From BHER01 sp051652245 (GTDB lineage Bacteria; Bacillota_I; Bacilli_A; Culicoidibacterales; Culicoidibacteraceae): 31,146 bases of DNA. Numbering within the stretch: the first letter of the stretch is position 1; every line of letters begins with the position of its first letter. This document shows positions 14,277 to 22,384 of the stretch, piece by piece. Both the position numbers and the translations under genes were made by a program. Location: positions 1 to 31,146 of the forward strand of contig JBOFTV010000043.1 of NCBI GenBank assembly GCA_051652245.1, in the 5' to 3' direction. Below the pieces are notes generated by a model. The model saw only the letters and a program-made list of their open reading frames with translations, ran no database searches and had not been told where the DNA came from.

Positions 14277-15296
14277 ATGGCTAAAAATAATAAAACACAG
14301 GCAGTTACAATTTATGATGTTGCAAAAGAAGCAAGTGTTTCTTTAGCAACAGTTTCACGAGTCCTAAATAATAGTGCAGTTGTTAGACCAGAAAGGCGAA
14401 CAAGGGTAGAAGATGCCATAAAGAAATTGAATTTCAAGCCCAATGAAATTGCACGAGGTTTGGCACGAAAAAGCTCGACGAGTATTGGTGTAATTGTATC
14501 AGATATAAATAGAGCATCTGTTTCCGAGTTATTAGCCGGGATAATCGATACAGCAAATCTCAAACAATATGCTTATGCGGTTACAATTAATGCATATATG
14601 GGAGAAGAAGAAGTTTTTTTGAGTCAAATTGACCACATGGTTTCAAGTCAGGTAGATGGACTATTAATTATGTGTGATTATATTACAGCGGCAATGCACA
14701 AGAAAATGCAAGAAACACCAGTGCCAATTGTCGTATTTGCTACGCCACATGAATATAAAGATTTGTATACAATTGCAATAAACTATAGTAAAGTTGCAAC
14801 AGATGTTGCGTCGTACTTTGCCGGTCAAAACTATGAGAACATTTTATTTTTAACGCGAAGCGATTCAGATGAAGTAGATTTGATTTCATCAAGTTTTTAT
14901 GCTGTGTGTGAAGGAAAAGGCCTAAAAACGGAACATATGAGCATGCAAGATGACTATGTTAAAACATATAATATGTTTTTTGAATACTATAAAAACAATA
15001 AGTTACCTAATGGTGTCTTTGCTGTGAGTGATTCGATGGCATTAGCATTTAGTAATGCTGTTCAAGATTTAGGGAACAAAGTGCCAGAAGATGTTGAGAT
15101 TATTAGTTTTTCAAATACGCAGGCAGCAGTCATGGGACGCCCACAGTTGACTTCTGTCATGTACCCTATTTATCGTATTGGAGCATATGCGATGAGTGCT
15201 ATTACTAAATTTATTAAAAATGAAGAAATAGAGCAAGTTCAAGTAGATTTAGAAAATGATTATCAAATTATTTGGCGACAATCGACAAGAAAATAG
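14277..15296 (+). CDS. ccpA: Catabolite control protein A (LacI family)
   Basis: A 339-aa LacI/GalR-type regulator. The helix-turn-helix at about residues 11-33 (TIYDVAKEASVSLATVSRVL) and the hinge helix PNEIARGLA precede a periplasmic-binding-protein-like core. CcpA with HPr-Ser46-P represses or activates carbon-use genes at cre sites in Firmicutes. The call as CcpA rather than another LacI member rests on length, on the hinge and early-core pattern (RKSSTSIGVIVSDI) and on the ytxG-ytxH-ccpA-tyrS order. The ATG follows AGAAGGGTG. tyrS starts 13 bases after the stop, so the two are cotranscribed. Confidence 0.85.
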   Translation: MAKNNKTQAVTIYDVAKEASVSLATVSRVLNNSAVVRPERRTRVEDAIKKLNFKPNEIARGLARKSSTSIGVIVSDINRASVSELLAGIIDTANLKQYAYAVTINAYMGEEEVFLSQIDHMVSSQVDGLLIMCDYITAAMHKKMQETPVPIVVFATPHEYKDLYTIAINYSKVATDVASYFAGQNYENILFLTRSDSDEVDLISSSFYAVCEGKGLKTEHMSMQDDYVKTYNMFFEYYKNNKLPNGVFAVSDSMALAFSNAVQDLGNKVPEDVEIISFSNTQAAVMGRPQLTSVMYPIYRIGAYAMSAITKFIKNEEIEQVQVDLENDYQIIWRQSTRK

Positions 15297-15308
15297 AGGA
15301 GAGATAGA

Positions 15309-16556
15309 ATGAACATTATTGAAGAGCTAACCTGGAGAGACTTAATTTATCAACAAACAGATGAATCAAAATTGTTAAAAAATGTTGAAGCAGGTAAAAT
15401 CACGATTTATGTTGGCTTTGATCCAACAGCAGATAGTCTTCATATAGGTCATCTTGTACCATACATTACGTTACAAAGATTTTTACAGCAAGGTCATCGT
15501 GTTATTATTGTTGTGGGAGGTGCAACAGGGAGTATTGGTGATCCAAGTGGAAGAAGCGAAGAAAGAAATCTGCTAGCACCAGAAGAAATCAAATATAATA
15601 CCCGCGCAATTCAAAAACAAATACAGAGATTACTAAAATCAGATGATGTAACGTTTGTTAATAATGATGAGTGGCTAAGTAAAATAACGATGATTGAAAT
15701 GTTCAGAGATTATGGAAAGCTATTTAATATGAATACAATGCTGTCAAAAGAAAACGTTCAAACAAGATTAGAAAATGGACTTTCGTTCACTGAGTTTAGC
15801 TATCCAATTTTACAATCAATTGATTTTTATGAACTTAATAAGCGATATGGTTGTACCGTACAATTGGGTGGTTCGGATCAGTGGGGAAATATTATTTCGG
15901 GTGTGGAATTAATTAGAAAAATTACAGATGGTAAAGTCGAAACCTTTGGGATAACTTCACCACTTATCACTAAATCAGATGGCACAAAGTTTGGTAAGTC
16001 AGCAGGGGGAGCAATTTGGCTCTCAGCGGAAAAAACAAGTCCCTATGAATTATATCAATTCTGGTTAAATGTGTCAGATGCCGATGTTGTTAAATATTTA
16101 AAAACATTTACGTTTTTAACAAGCAAAGAAATAGACCAAATCAAAATATCCATTGAAACAGAACCACAGTTACGCAAGGGGCAGAAATATTTGGCCTCAT
16201 ATATTACAAAGCTTGTTCATGGCGAGGAGTCCCTTAACCAAGTGCAACTAATAACAGCTGCGTTATTTTCGGGGGATATTGCTAAGCTATCTGCCCGTGA
16301 GCTAGAAGATGCTCTAAAAGATGGACCATGCTTTGATCTTACTGAAGATGGACTGCTACTAGATGTCCTTGTGGAGTTTAAAGTAATAGACTCTAAAAGA
16401 CAAGGAAGAGAATTTATTGCTAATAGTGCTTTAAAAGTAAATGGTAAAACAGTTGAAAATGACCAAGTAATGATTACAAAGGACAACGCAATTGATCAGC
16501 GTTTAACAGTGATCCGCAAAGGTAAAAAAACATACGTCTTAATAAAACATAATTAA
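15309..16556 (+). CDS. tyrS: Tyrosyl-tRNA synthetase
   Basis: A 415-aa class I aminoacyl-tRNA synthetase. The tyrosine-binding Y34 lies in IYVGFDPTADSLHIGH, with HIGH at residues 45-48. The second signature is KFGKS at 227-231, the usual bacterial TyrS form of KMSKS. QLGGSDQWGN lies in the active site. The C-terminal S4 domain (about 345-410) begins near VLVEFKVIDSKRQGREFI. It follows ccpA by 13 bases after GAGGAGAGA. No T-box leader is present, although T-boxes often control tyrS in Bacilli; expression here is tied to ccpA. A strong terminator begins at the stop. Confidence 0.95.
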   Translation: MNIIEELTWRDLIYQQTDESKLLKNVEAGKITIYVGFDPTADSLHIGHLVPYITLQRFLQQGHRVIIVVGGATGSIGDPSGRSEERNLLAPEEIKYNTRAIQKQIQRLLKSDDVTFVNNDEWLSKITMIEMFRDYGKLFNMNTMLSKENVQTRLENGLSFTEFSYPILQSIDFYELNKRYGCTVQLGGSDQWGNIISGVELIRKITDGKVETFGITSPLITKSDGTKFGKSAGGAIWLSAEKTSPYELYQFWLNVSDADVVKYLKTFTFLTSKEIDQIKISIETEPQLRKGQKYLASYITKLVHGEESLNQVQLITAALFSGDIAKLSARELEDALKDGPCFDLTEDGLLLDVLVEFKVIDSKRQGREFIANSALKVNGKTVENDQVMITKDNAIDQRLTVIRKGKKTYVLIKHN

Positions 16557-16593
16557 AAGGTGGATTACTTCTAGAAAGTAATCCACCTTTTTT
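16555..16593 (+). terminator. Rho-independent terminator of tyrS
   Basis: A perfect 16-bp stem (16555-16570 with 16576-16591), containing GGTGGATTACTT and its complement, loop CTAGA, then a T run. Its A-rich 5' side would also give a U tract on the minus strand, so it may act in both directions. Confidence 0.92.
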
Positions 16594-16599
16594 AGCAAG

Positions 16600-16634
16600 T
16601 AAAAAGGCTTCTTCCAAAACATTGAAAGAAGCCT
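16600..16634 (-). terminator. Rho-independent terminator of rpsD
   Basis: AGGCTTCTT (16605-16613) pairs with AAGAAGCCT (16626-16634), loop of 12. On the minus strand it is followed by a T run. It lies 7 bases beyond the rpsD stop. Confidence 0.85.
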
Positions 16635-16640
16635 CTTAAA

Positions 16641-17243
16641 TTATCTGTTATAGTACTCAACAATAAGTGATTCATTGATTTGATCATTTAATTCTGAACG
16701 TTCTGGAAGGCGAACAAATTCACCTGTCATAGCTTCATTATCAAATGTGATAAATTCAACTCTATGTAATAATGCTTCTATAGCATCCTTAATAGAAGGT
16801 AAATTTTTCGATTTCTCTTGAACACAGATTGTTTGTCCTGGTTTAACGCGATATGATGGAATATCAACACGCTTACCATCAACTTGAATATGACCGTGGT
16901 TTACTAATTGACGTGCTCCACGACGCGTACGCGCAAGTCCCATTCTGTAGATGATGCTATCTAATCTTGATTCAAGCAAAAGTAAGAAGTTAACACCTTG
17001 GTTACCACCCATTTTAGCTGATTTGTCAAAAGTAGTTCTGAACTGACGCTCATTTACACCATACATATGACGAACAAATTGCTTCATTTGCAATTGTGTT
17101 CCGTACTCAGTTAATTTAATACGACGAGTTGGTCCATGTTGACCAGGTGCGTATTTACGTTTTAATAATTCTTTTCCTGTCTCTGAAACTGACATGCCAA
17201 GACGGCGTGATAATTTCCAACTAGGTCCTGTGTAACGTGACAT
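16641..17243 (-). CDS. rpsD: 30S ribosomal protein S4
   Basis: A 200-aa ribosomal protein S4, a primary 16S rRNA binder in 30S assembly. The start MSRYTGPSWKLSRRLG at 17243 follows GGAGGAATTTTATT. Conserved segments are RKYAPGQHG, the S4 RNA-binding domain (LESRLDSIIYRMG, ARQLVNHGHIQVDGKRV) and the basic C-terminal tail. Length is standard for Bacilli. It is alone on the minus strand between tyrS and ezrA, as in Bacillus. A perfect sigma-A promoter lies about 200 bases upstream, leaving a long leader. Confidence 0.96.
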   Translation of the reverse strand: MSRYTGPSWKLSRRLGMSVSETGKELLKRKYAPGQHGPTRRIKLTEYGTQLQMKQFVRHMYGVNERQFRTTFDKSAKMGGNQGVNFLLLLESRLDSIIYRMGLARTRRGARQLVNHGHIQVDGKRVDIPSYRVKPGQTICVQEKSKNLPSIKDAIEALLHRVEFITFDNEAMTGEFVRLPERSELNDQINESLIVEYYNR

Positions 17244-17441
17244 AATAAAATTCCTCCAATAAACTGTAATTGTACGCATAAAACAACTACAGGTAAGAAA
17301 AAAAGTAAAAACGAGAAAATATCCAACCTTTTCACTAAGCTGTAGCGACACATACTTACTCAGGGACTCAAAATCAATTAGATTTTAGTATAGTTCTCAT
17401 ATTAAACTTGTTTTCTTACAAGCTACAAATTATTTCATGCT
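17244..17441 (-). promoter_or_regulatory. Long 5' leader of rpsD (possible S4 autoregulatory RNA)
   Basis: Between the promoter's expected start site (about 17441) and the rpsD ATG lie about 198 transcribed bases with no ORF of substance. A hairpin CTTGT/ACAAG (17407-17411 with 17418-17422) lies near the 5' end. In Bacillus the S4 gene is autoregulated through its leader, so an S4-binding structure is plausible, but I did not reproduce the known fold. Confidence 0.45.
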
Positions 17442-17447
17442 CGTATA

Positions 17448-17476
17448 ATTATATAGTTTTTGGTGATAAATGTCAA
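17448..17476 (-). promoter_or_regulatory. Consensus sigma-A promoter of rpsD
   Basis: On the minus strand TTGACA (complement of 17471-17476), a 17-base spacer, then TATAAT (complement of 17448-17453). Both hexamers are perfect, as expected for a ribosomal protein gene. Confidence 0.93.
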
Positions 17477-17500
17477 TTTTAATTGATTAAAACTAGAATT

Positions 17501-17530
17501 TTGTTGTCTTTTTTGTTAGAATGGTAGTAT
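17501..17530 (+). promoter_or_regulatory. Putative ezrA promoter
   Basis: TTGTTG at 17501-17506, an 18-base spacer, then TAGTAT at 17525-17530 with an extended TGG upstream. It is divergent from the rpsD promoter, with the two -35 regions about 25 bases apart. Confidence 0.5.
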
Positions 17531-17560
17531 AGCTCTGATGAAAGGGGAAAAAAGTATAGT

Positions 17561-19351
17561 ATGTTGAATACACAGATATCTTTAGTAGGTCCAATTTCTA
17601 TTTTGGGGGTTGATATTCCGAGTTGGATTGGAATAATTATCGCTGGTGCCTTGGTTGTCCTTATATTAGTATTAACGTTATTTTTATTTTCAAAGGCGCG
17701 CAAGAATAAACGTCTGCGCTATCAAAAAAAAATTGATTCACTGGAACAACGTAAAAATAGATTGCTTGCTTCGACGGTTGAAGCAGCGCTTGCTAAAATG
17801 AGAACATTTGAACAAACCGAACGCGTAACCGTAAAATATAAAACATGGTTAACCAAATGGCAAGAGGTACGCCAAAATTTGGAAAAAGATTTTAGCATGG
17901 AAATGCTAAAATTAGAGGATATGCTAGAAAACAATAAATTCAAACTGTTCACGCCTGAATTTGAGATTGTCGAAAAGAAAATGGTAACACTTGAAAAACA
18001 AGTAAATACCTTGGAGCTTGATACAAGAGAATTTGTCAAAAACGAGGAAAGCATTCATGAACATTTTGAGTCTGTTAAAGATGCTTTAAAACAGGTAGCA
18101 CAGTTGTTTTATGCCAATAAAACAAGTCTTGAGCCATATACACAGCAGTTGCAAGAACAGTTAGAGACATTTGATCGTGATTTATATGCAATTTTAGATA
18201 CGATGGATGATGAAGATAAAAAAGTTGTAGCGGAGAAGCTAACAATTCTTAAAGAAGGTATTTTACGCGAATATACATTACTTAAAGAACTACCGAATGC
18301 AATTGCACTAAATATGAAGGTTCTAAAACCACAATTAAGTGTACTAGAAAAAGCTTTTGCAGAGATGAGAGAGTTAGGTTTTTTGTTCCAAGGACTTAAT
18401 CTTGATGTTCGAATTGAAAAGCTTAAGCAAAGAATTGAAGAAGTAAAAGAATTAACGGACAGATTCGACTTATTGACAATTGAATCAAAAGGTGTATACG
18501 TTAGAAAACAAATAGAAGAAATACATCAAATTTTCATTAATGAAAAAGATGCAAAGTATGAAGTAACACATTTATTAGAACAGTTAAACCAGCGAGTAAA
18601 TCGTTTACGCTTTGATAAAGAAGCATTTTTAGAAGCATGGAATAAGGTGCTAAAACGTTATGAAATTAGCAAAGATAAAATAACCTTTGCGGACACTTTT
18701 TCAGCGCAAGTCCTTTCAGCTGAAACAAAAATGATACTTTATAATAATCAAGTAGAGAAAAACCAAGAAGCAAATGTTGTTTTACTAGCAGCGCTAAAAG
18801 AATTCGAACAATATTTGAATGAATTACAATATAGTTTAAGTAAATTACAGAAAAATTTAGATACGGTAAAAGAGGATGAAATATATATTCATGCACAGTA
18901 TAAGCAACTAAAATATATGCATCATCGCTCAAAAAGGAAAGTCAGTCAGCTACCAGTCGATTTATTATCTGATGAATACTTACTTAAAAATGATGAGGCG
19001 GTCCTCGCCTTAAAGGAAATTGATGAGAATCTACAATTTGAAGTATTGGATGTTAAAAGACTCACAGAATTAATTGAGATTGCGCAGCACCTTTCAATTC
19101 GTTTTTATAAGGATACAAATATGTTGATAAAAGCGGCAGCATTTGCTGAAAAAGCGATTATTTATAGTAATAGATATCGTTTTGACAAAGATGTCCAGCG
19201 AAATCTATCAAAAGCAGAGTATTTATACAATCAGGGAGATTATACCGAGTCACTCGATATTGCATTATCAACCCTTGAGGAAGTTGAACCGGGAATTTAT
19301 GATATGCTATTTAAAGCCTATGAATCTTCAGTAAAAAAAGAAATGCAATAA
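17561..19351 (+). CDS. ezrA: Septation ring formation regulator EzrA
   Basis: A 596-aa EzrA. The single N-terminal membrane helix at about residues 20-48 (WIGIIIAGALVVLILVLTLF) is followed by an almost wholly alpha-helical, coiled-coil, spectrin-like cytoplasmic region rich in Glu, Lys and Leu. EzrA negatively controls FtsZ ring formation and links it to wall synthesis in Bacilli. Length is slightly above the usual 560-575. AAAGGGGAAAA precedes the ATG. Its place between rpsD and the nifS-thiI pair matches Bacillus. A large hairpin terminator overlaps its stop. Confidence 0.9.
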   Translation: MLNTQISLVGPISILGVDIPSWIGIIIAGALVVLILVLTLFLFSKARKNKRLRYQKKIDSLEQRKNRLLASTVEAALAKMRTFEQTERVTVKYKTWLTKWQEVRQNLEKDFSMEMLKLEDMLENNKFKLFTPEFEIVEKKMVTLEKQVNTLELDTREFVKNEESIHEHFESVKDALKQVAQLFYANKTSLEPYTQQLQEQLETFDRDLYAILDTMDDEDKKVVAEKLTILKEGILREYTLLKELPNAIALNMKVLKPQLSVLEKAFAEMRELGFLFQGLNLDVRIEKLKQRIEEVKELTDRFDLLTIESKGVYVRKQIEEIHQIFINEKDAKYEVTHLLEQLNQRVNRLRFDKEAFLEAWNKVLKRYEISKDKITFADTFSAQVLSAETKMILYNNQVEKNQEANVVLLAALKEFEQYLNELQYSLSKLQKNLDTVKEDEIYIHAQYKQLKYMHHRSKRKVSQLPVDLLSDEYLLKNDEAVLALKEIDENLQFEVLDVKRLTELIEIAQHLSIRFYKDTNMLIKAAAFAEKAIIYSNRYRFDKDVQRNLSKAEYLYNQGDYTESLDIALSTLEEVEPGIYDMLFKAYESSVKKEMQ

Positions 19352-19405
19352 CCAGAAAATGCACGCCTAAAACATTTACTGTTTACGGTTGTGCATTTTT
19401 TGGTT
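19350..19405 (+). terminator. Rho-independent terminator of ezrA
   Basis: A 15-base arm containing AAAATGCAC (19350-19364) pairs at 14 of 15 positions with 19391-19405, which contains GTGCATTTTTTGGTT. The long apical part can pair further. It overlaps the ezrA stop codon. Confidence 0.7.
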
Positions 19406-19436
19406 GCTGCTAATATTAAAGGAGTAATAAGAATAA

Positions 19437-20582
19437 ATGATATATCTAGATTATGCAGCAACCACACCAGTTGATGAAGCGGTTGCAAAGACATATGCCA
19501 TGGCGCAAACACAGATATTTGCAAACCCGGAGTCAATTCATGAATTAGGGACAAAAGCAAGGAATTTGGTGGAAGGTGCAACAGACCAAATAGCCAAAAT
19601 ACTAGCCATTAAGCCAACAGAGATATTCTATACATCTTCAGCAACAGAAGCAAATAACTTAGCAATTTTTGGTATTGCTAAAGCGTATCAAGACAAGGGA
19701 AAGCACATTATTACAACAGCAATTGAGCATGCATCTGTTATTGAACCAATCAGACAACTAGAAAAAGAAGGTTATGCAATAACAGTCATACCTGTAGCAA
19801 AAAATGGTGTTATCAATGTGCAACAGGTACTTGGAGCAATTCGCTCAGATACGATACTTATTTCAATTATGCACGTTAACAATGAAATTGGAACAATTCA
19901 ACCAGTTTCAGAAATTGGAAAAAGGCTAAAAGAAGTGGCCCCTAAAATTATTTTTCATGTTGACATGGCCCAGAGTTTTGGCAAGATTAGACTAGATTTG
20001 TTAAACATTGACTGTGCAACTTTCTCAGGTCATAAATTTTTTGCTCCTAAGGGAATTGGAATTTTAATGAAGAAAAGAAATGTCCAGATGGCTCCGCTTT
20101 TTTTTGGTGGATTACAGCAAGAGAGACTCCGGCCGGGAACAATGGATGCAGCATTAATTGCAGCGTGTGCAAAAGCAATGAGATTGGCAGATCAGCGTGT
20201 AAAGAATCAGCAAGTTCAAACCAAAATTAGTGAATTAGAACAAGAATTGGTGTTTTTTTTTCAAGGGAGGTTGGAGGTTGTTGTTTTTGAGGCTTTGGGG
20301 CAGCGGGTGCCACATATTTTGAATATTACAATCCAAAATCCTAAAGCGGAAATTGAAACTTATATTAATGCCTTAGGGGCAAAAGATGTATATGTTTCGT
20401 CAAGATCAACCTGCCACACAAAAGATTTGGCAAAAGCTAATCCGATACTTATGGCAGTTGGTTTTAGCCCCATGCAAAGTCGATATGCCCTAAGAATCAG
20501 CCTTTGCCATCTAACCACACAAACCGACATCAAGGCATTTGTTGCTGCATACAAATCAATCGACAAAATATTGAAAAAATAG
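19437..20582 (+). CDS. nifZ: Cysteine desulfurase (NifS/NifZ type, ThiI partner)
   Basis: A 381-aa PLP-dependent class V aminotransferase that removes sulfur from cysteine as a protein persulfide. N-terminal YLDYAATTPVDEAV, the PLP-stacking histidine in TAIEHASV, the PLP lysine Lys200 in SGHKFFAPKGIG, and the catalytic loop VSSRSTCHTKD with Cys326 are visible. It is followed by thiI with a 14-base gap. In Bacilli this pair supplies sulfur for 4-thiouridine in tRNA, so it is most likely the dedicated ThiI partner rather than the SufS of Fe-S assembly. AAGGAGTAATA precedes the ATG. Confidence 0.92.
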   Translation: MIYLDYAATTPVDEAVAKTYAMAQTQIFANPESIHELGTKARNLVEGATDQIAKILAIKPTEIFYTSSATEANNLAIFGIAKAYQDKGKHIITTAIEHASVIEPIRQLEKEGYAITVIPVAKNGVINVQQVLGAIRSDTILISIMHVNNEIGTIQPVSEIGKRLKEVAPKIIFHVDMAQSFGKIRLDLLNIDCATFSGHKFFAPKGIGILMKKRNVQMAPLFFGGLQQERLRPGTMDAALIAACAKAMRLADQRVKNQQVQTKISELEQELVFFFQGRLEVVVFEALGQRVPHILNITIQNPKAEIETYINALGAKDVYVSSRSTCHTKDLAKANPILMAVGFSPMQSRYALRISLCHLTTQTDIKAFVAAYKSIDKILKK

Positions 20583-20596
20583 AAATGAGGCCAATT

Positions 20597-21790
20597 ATGT
20601 ATACTGATATTTTAATCCGCTATGGTGAACTGATGATTAAAGGAAAAAACCGTAAAAAATTCATTAGGATGCTAGAACAACGCCTCCAAGAAGTTTTCTG
20701 TGATCGAGCAGAAGTCATTATTTTGGTTAACCCCACCCGTGCTTTTTTGACGTTACAACCGGGCGTAGATGTAGAGCGCATTATTGCTAAATTGGAAACA
20801 GTTTTTGGGATTGCTTCAGTAAGCCTTGCCATAAAAGTGCCAACAACATTAGAAGAAATTACAACAGCAGCAATTAATATTGCTAACTTTGAAATAAAAG
20901 AAACACAAACATTCAAAGTTGAGACAAAAAGAGTATATAAACCATTTCCAATGGAAAGTCTTGCCGTAACTAAACATGTTTCAGCAGCAATTTTTCAGGC
21001 AGCGAATAAACCCCTAGCAGTAGATGTATATAAACCAAACTGCCAATTACTTGTTGAAATTCGCAAAGGTGAAAGTTATGTGATGCTCGATAAAATAAAA
21101 ATGGCAGGGGGGTTACCACAAGGAAGTAGTGGTAAGGCTGTTTTAATGCTATCTGGTGGTATAGATAGCCCTGTGAGTGCATACCTAGCGATGAAAAAGG
21201 GAATAGAGATAATCGCAGTCCACTTTGCTTCACCACCGTATACCTCAGATAAATCACTAGAAAAAGTTAAAAAGTTAATTAGACAACTAGAAAAATATCA
21301 AGCACACATTCCATTATATGTAGTCCCATTTACTGAAATCCAATTGAGTATTGTTGATTCTTATATTCAAGAAGGCTATCACATGGTAATAATGAGGCGG
21401 CTAATGTATCGTATTACTGAAAAAATTGCGGAGGAACATAGCTGTGTTGCTATTATAAATGGTGAAAGCGTTGGACAAGTAGCCTCGCAAACACTCGGAA
21501 GTATGCGAGCAACACATGTAGTGGTAGGCATTCCCATTATTCAACCACTGGCAATGTTTGAAAAAAATGAGATTATCAAAATAGCTGAAAAAATAGGAAC
21601 GTATGAAATATCAATTTTGCCTTTTGAAGATTGTTGCACTGTGTTTGTCCCAAAAAAACCAACAACGAACCCCAACAGATATATTTCGGTCAATCAAGAA
21701 AAACTAATTGATTTTGAAAAATTAATAATTGAAGCAGTAGAAAAAACAGAAAAAGAAGGCGAAATAGCTGAAATAAATAAGTACTTATAA
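20597..21790 (+). CDS. thiI: tRNA 4-thiouridine synthase ThiI
   Basis: A 397-aa ThiI. The N-terminal part starts MYTDILIRYGELMIKGKNRK, followed by a THUMP domain (to about residue 170). The AANH/PP-loop ATPase domain has LSGGIDSPVSAYLAMKKG, with the PP-loop Ser at 186. It adenylates U8 of tRNA and, with the upstream desulfurase, makes s4U. No C-terminal rhodanese domain is present, as usual for Firmicute ThiI. The start at 20597 is preferred because ATGAGG (20585-20590) makes a ribosome binding site at correct spacing. The ATG at 20585 is an alternative that adds four residues. Confidence 0.93.
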   Translation: MYTDILIRYGELMIKGKNRKKFIRMLEQRLQEVFCDRAEVIILVNPTRAFLTLQPGVDVERIIAKLETVFGIASVSLAIKVPTTLEEITTAAINIANFEIKETQTFKVETKRVYKPFPMESLAVTKHVSAAIFQAANKPLAVDVYKPNCQLLVEIRKGESYVMLDKIKMAGGLPQGSSGKAVLMLSGGIDSPVSAYLAMKKGIEIIAVHFASPPYTSDKSLEKVKKLIRQLEKYQAHIPLYVVPFTEIQLSIVDSYIQEGYHMVIMRRLMYRITEKIAEEHSCVAIINGESVGQVASQTLGSMRATHVVVGIPIIQPLAMFEKNEIIKIAEKIGTYEISILPFEDCCTVFVPKKPTTNPNRYISVNQEKLIDFEKLIIEAVEKTEKEGEIAEINKYL

Positions 21791-21796
21791 AAAAAA

Positions 21797-21810
21797 TGTA
21801 ACCGCTTTTC
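21797..21810 (+). promoter_or_regulatory. Cre-like half-conserved palindrome upstream of spoVG
   Basis: TGTAACCGCTTTTC matches 12 of 14 positions of the cre consensus, diverging only in its last two bases. It lies just after the thiI stop and about 60 bases upstream of the spoVG -35. Weak; listed because ccpA is in the window. Confidence 0.2.
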
Positions 21811-21871
21811 TGAAAAAACTAGGTAAAATTAGCAGAAATGGCAGAATAATCAACAAATTGCTTAAAAGATA

Positions 21872-21900
21872 TAGACATCGCTTTGATATTGTTCTATAAT
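21872..21900 (+). promoter_or_regulatory. Promoter of spoVG
   Basis: TAGACA at 21872-21877, a 17-base spacer, then TATAAT at 21895-21900. This looks like a sigma-A promoter, not the sigma-H promoter of Bacillus spoVG. Confidence 0.75.
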
Positions 21901-21934
21901 TAAGGTAGTAATTATAGACATGGAGGAAAAAACT

Positions 21935-22300
21935 ATGAACATCACAAACGTACATGTAAGGCTAATTCAAAAAGAAGGACGAGTAAGAGCGATTGCAGCT
22001 GTTACTTTAAGCGAATCATTTGTAGTACACGACATTCGAGTAATTGAAGGAAATGAAGGGTTATTTGTTGCAATGCCATCACGTCGTCTGCAAAATGGAG
22101 AGTTCCGTGATATTGCGCATCCAATTAATGCCGAAACAAGAAAATCTTTTGAAGTAGCTATTTTGGCACAATATGAGATAGCGGTTACAGAGGCGGAAAA
22201 TGCTGCACAAACAGAAGTGGCAGGGGATGCTACAGTAGCAGAGGAAGAAGCAGAAGTAACAGAGGAAGAAGCAGAAGTAATAACAGAAGAGACAGAATAA
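21935..22300 (+). CDS. spoVG: SpoVG regulator with acidic C-terminal extension
   Basis: A 121-aa SpoVG family protein, a small DNA/RNA-binding regulator. The family core is intact at about residues 1-85 (MNITNVHVRLIQKEGRVRA, DIRVIEGNEGLFVAMPSRR, FRDIAHPIN). The remaining 35 residues are an acidic tail (VAEEEAEVTEEEAEVITEE) encoded partly by a tandem DNA repeat, longer than the short tails of the usual roughly 97-aa proteins. The start at 21935 is set by GGAGG at 21922-21926. The protein occurs in non-sporulating bacteria too, so it does not imply sporulation. It precedes glmU as in Bacillus but is separated from it by a terminator. Confidence 0.92.
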   Translation: MNITNVHVRLIQKEGRVRAIAAVTLSESFVVHDIRVIEGNEGLFVAMPSRRLQNGEFRDIAHPINAETRKSFEVAILAQYEIAVTEAENAAQTEVAGDATVAEEEAEVTEEEAEVITEETE

Positions 22301-22322
22301 TATCTATCTGAATATAGAAAGT

Positions 22323-22348
22323 GTCTAGAGTAACTCTAGACTCTTTTT
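22323..22348 (+). terminator. Rho-independent terminator of spoVG
   Basis: GTCTAGAG (22323-22330) pairs with CTCTAGAC (22334-22341) around TAA, followed by TCTTTTT. Confidence 0.8.
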
Positions 22349-22384
22349 ATTGTGAAAATCAGATAAAAGAAAGAAGGGATTTAC

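Noticed and set aside
17244..17351. Upstream extension of rpsD by 36 codons
   Set aside because: The added residues are unlike S4, and GGAGG sits directly before the normal start MSRYTG at 17243.
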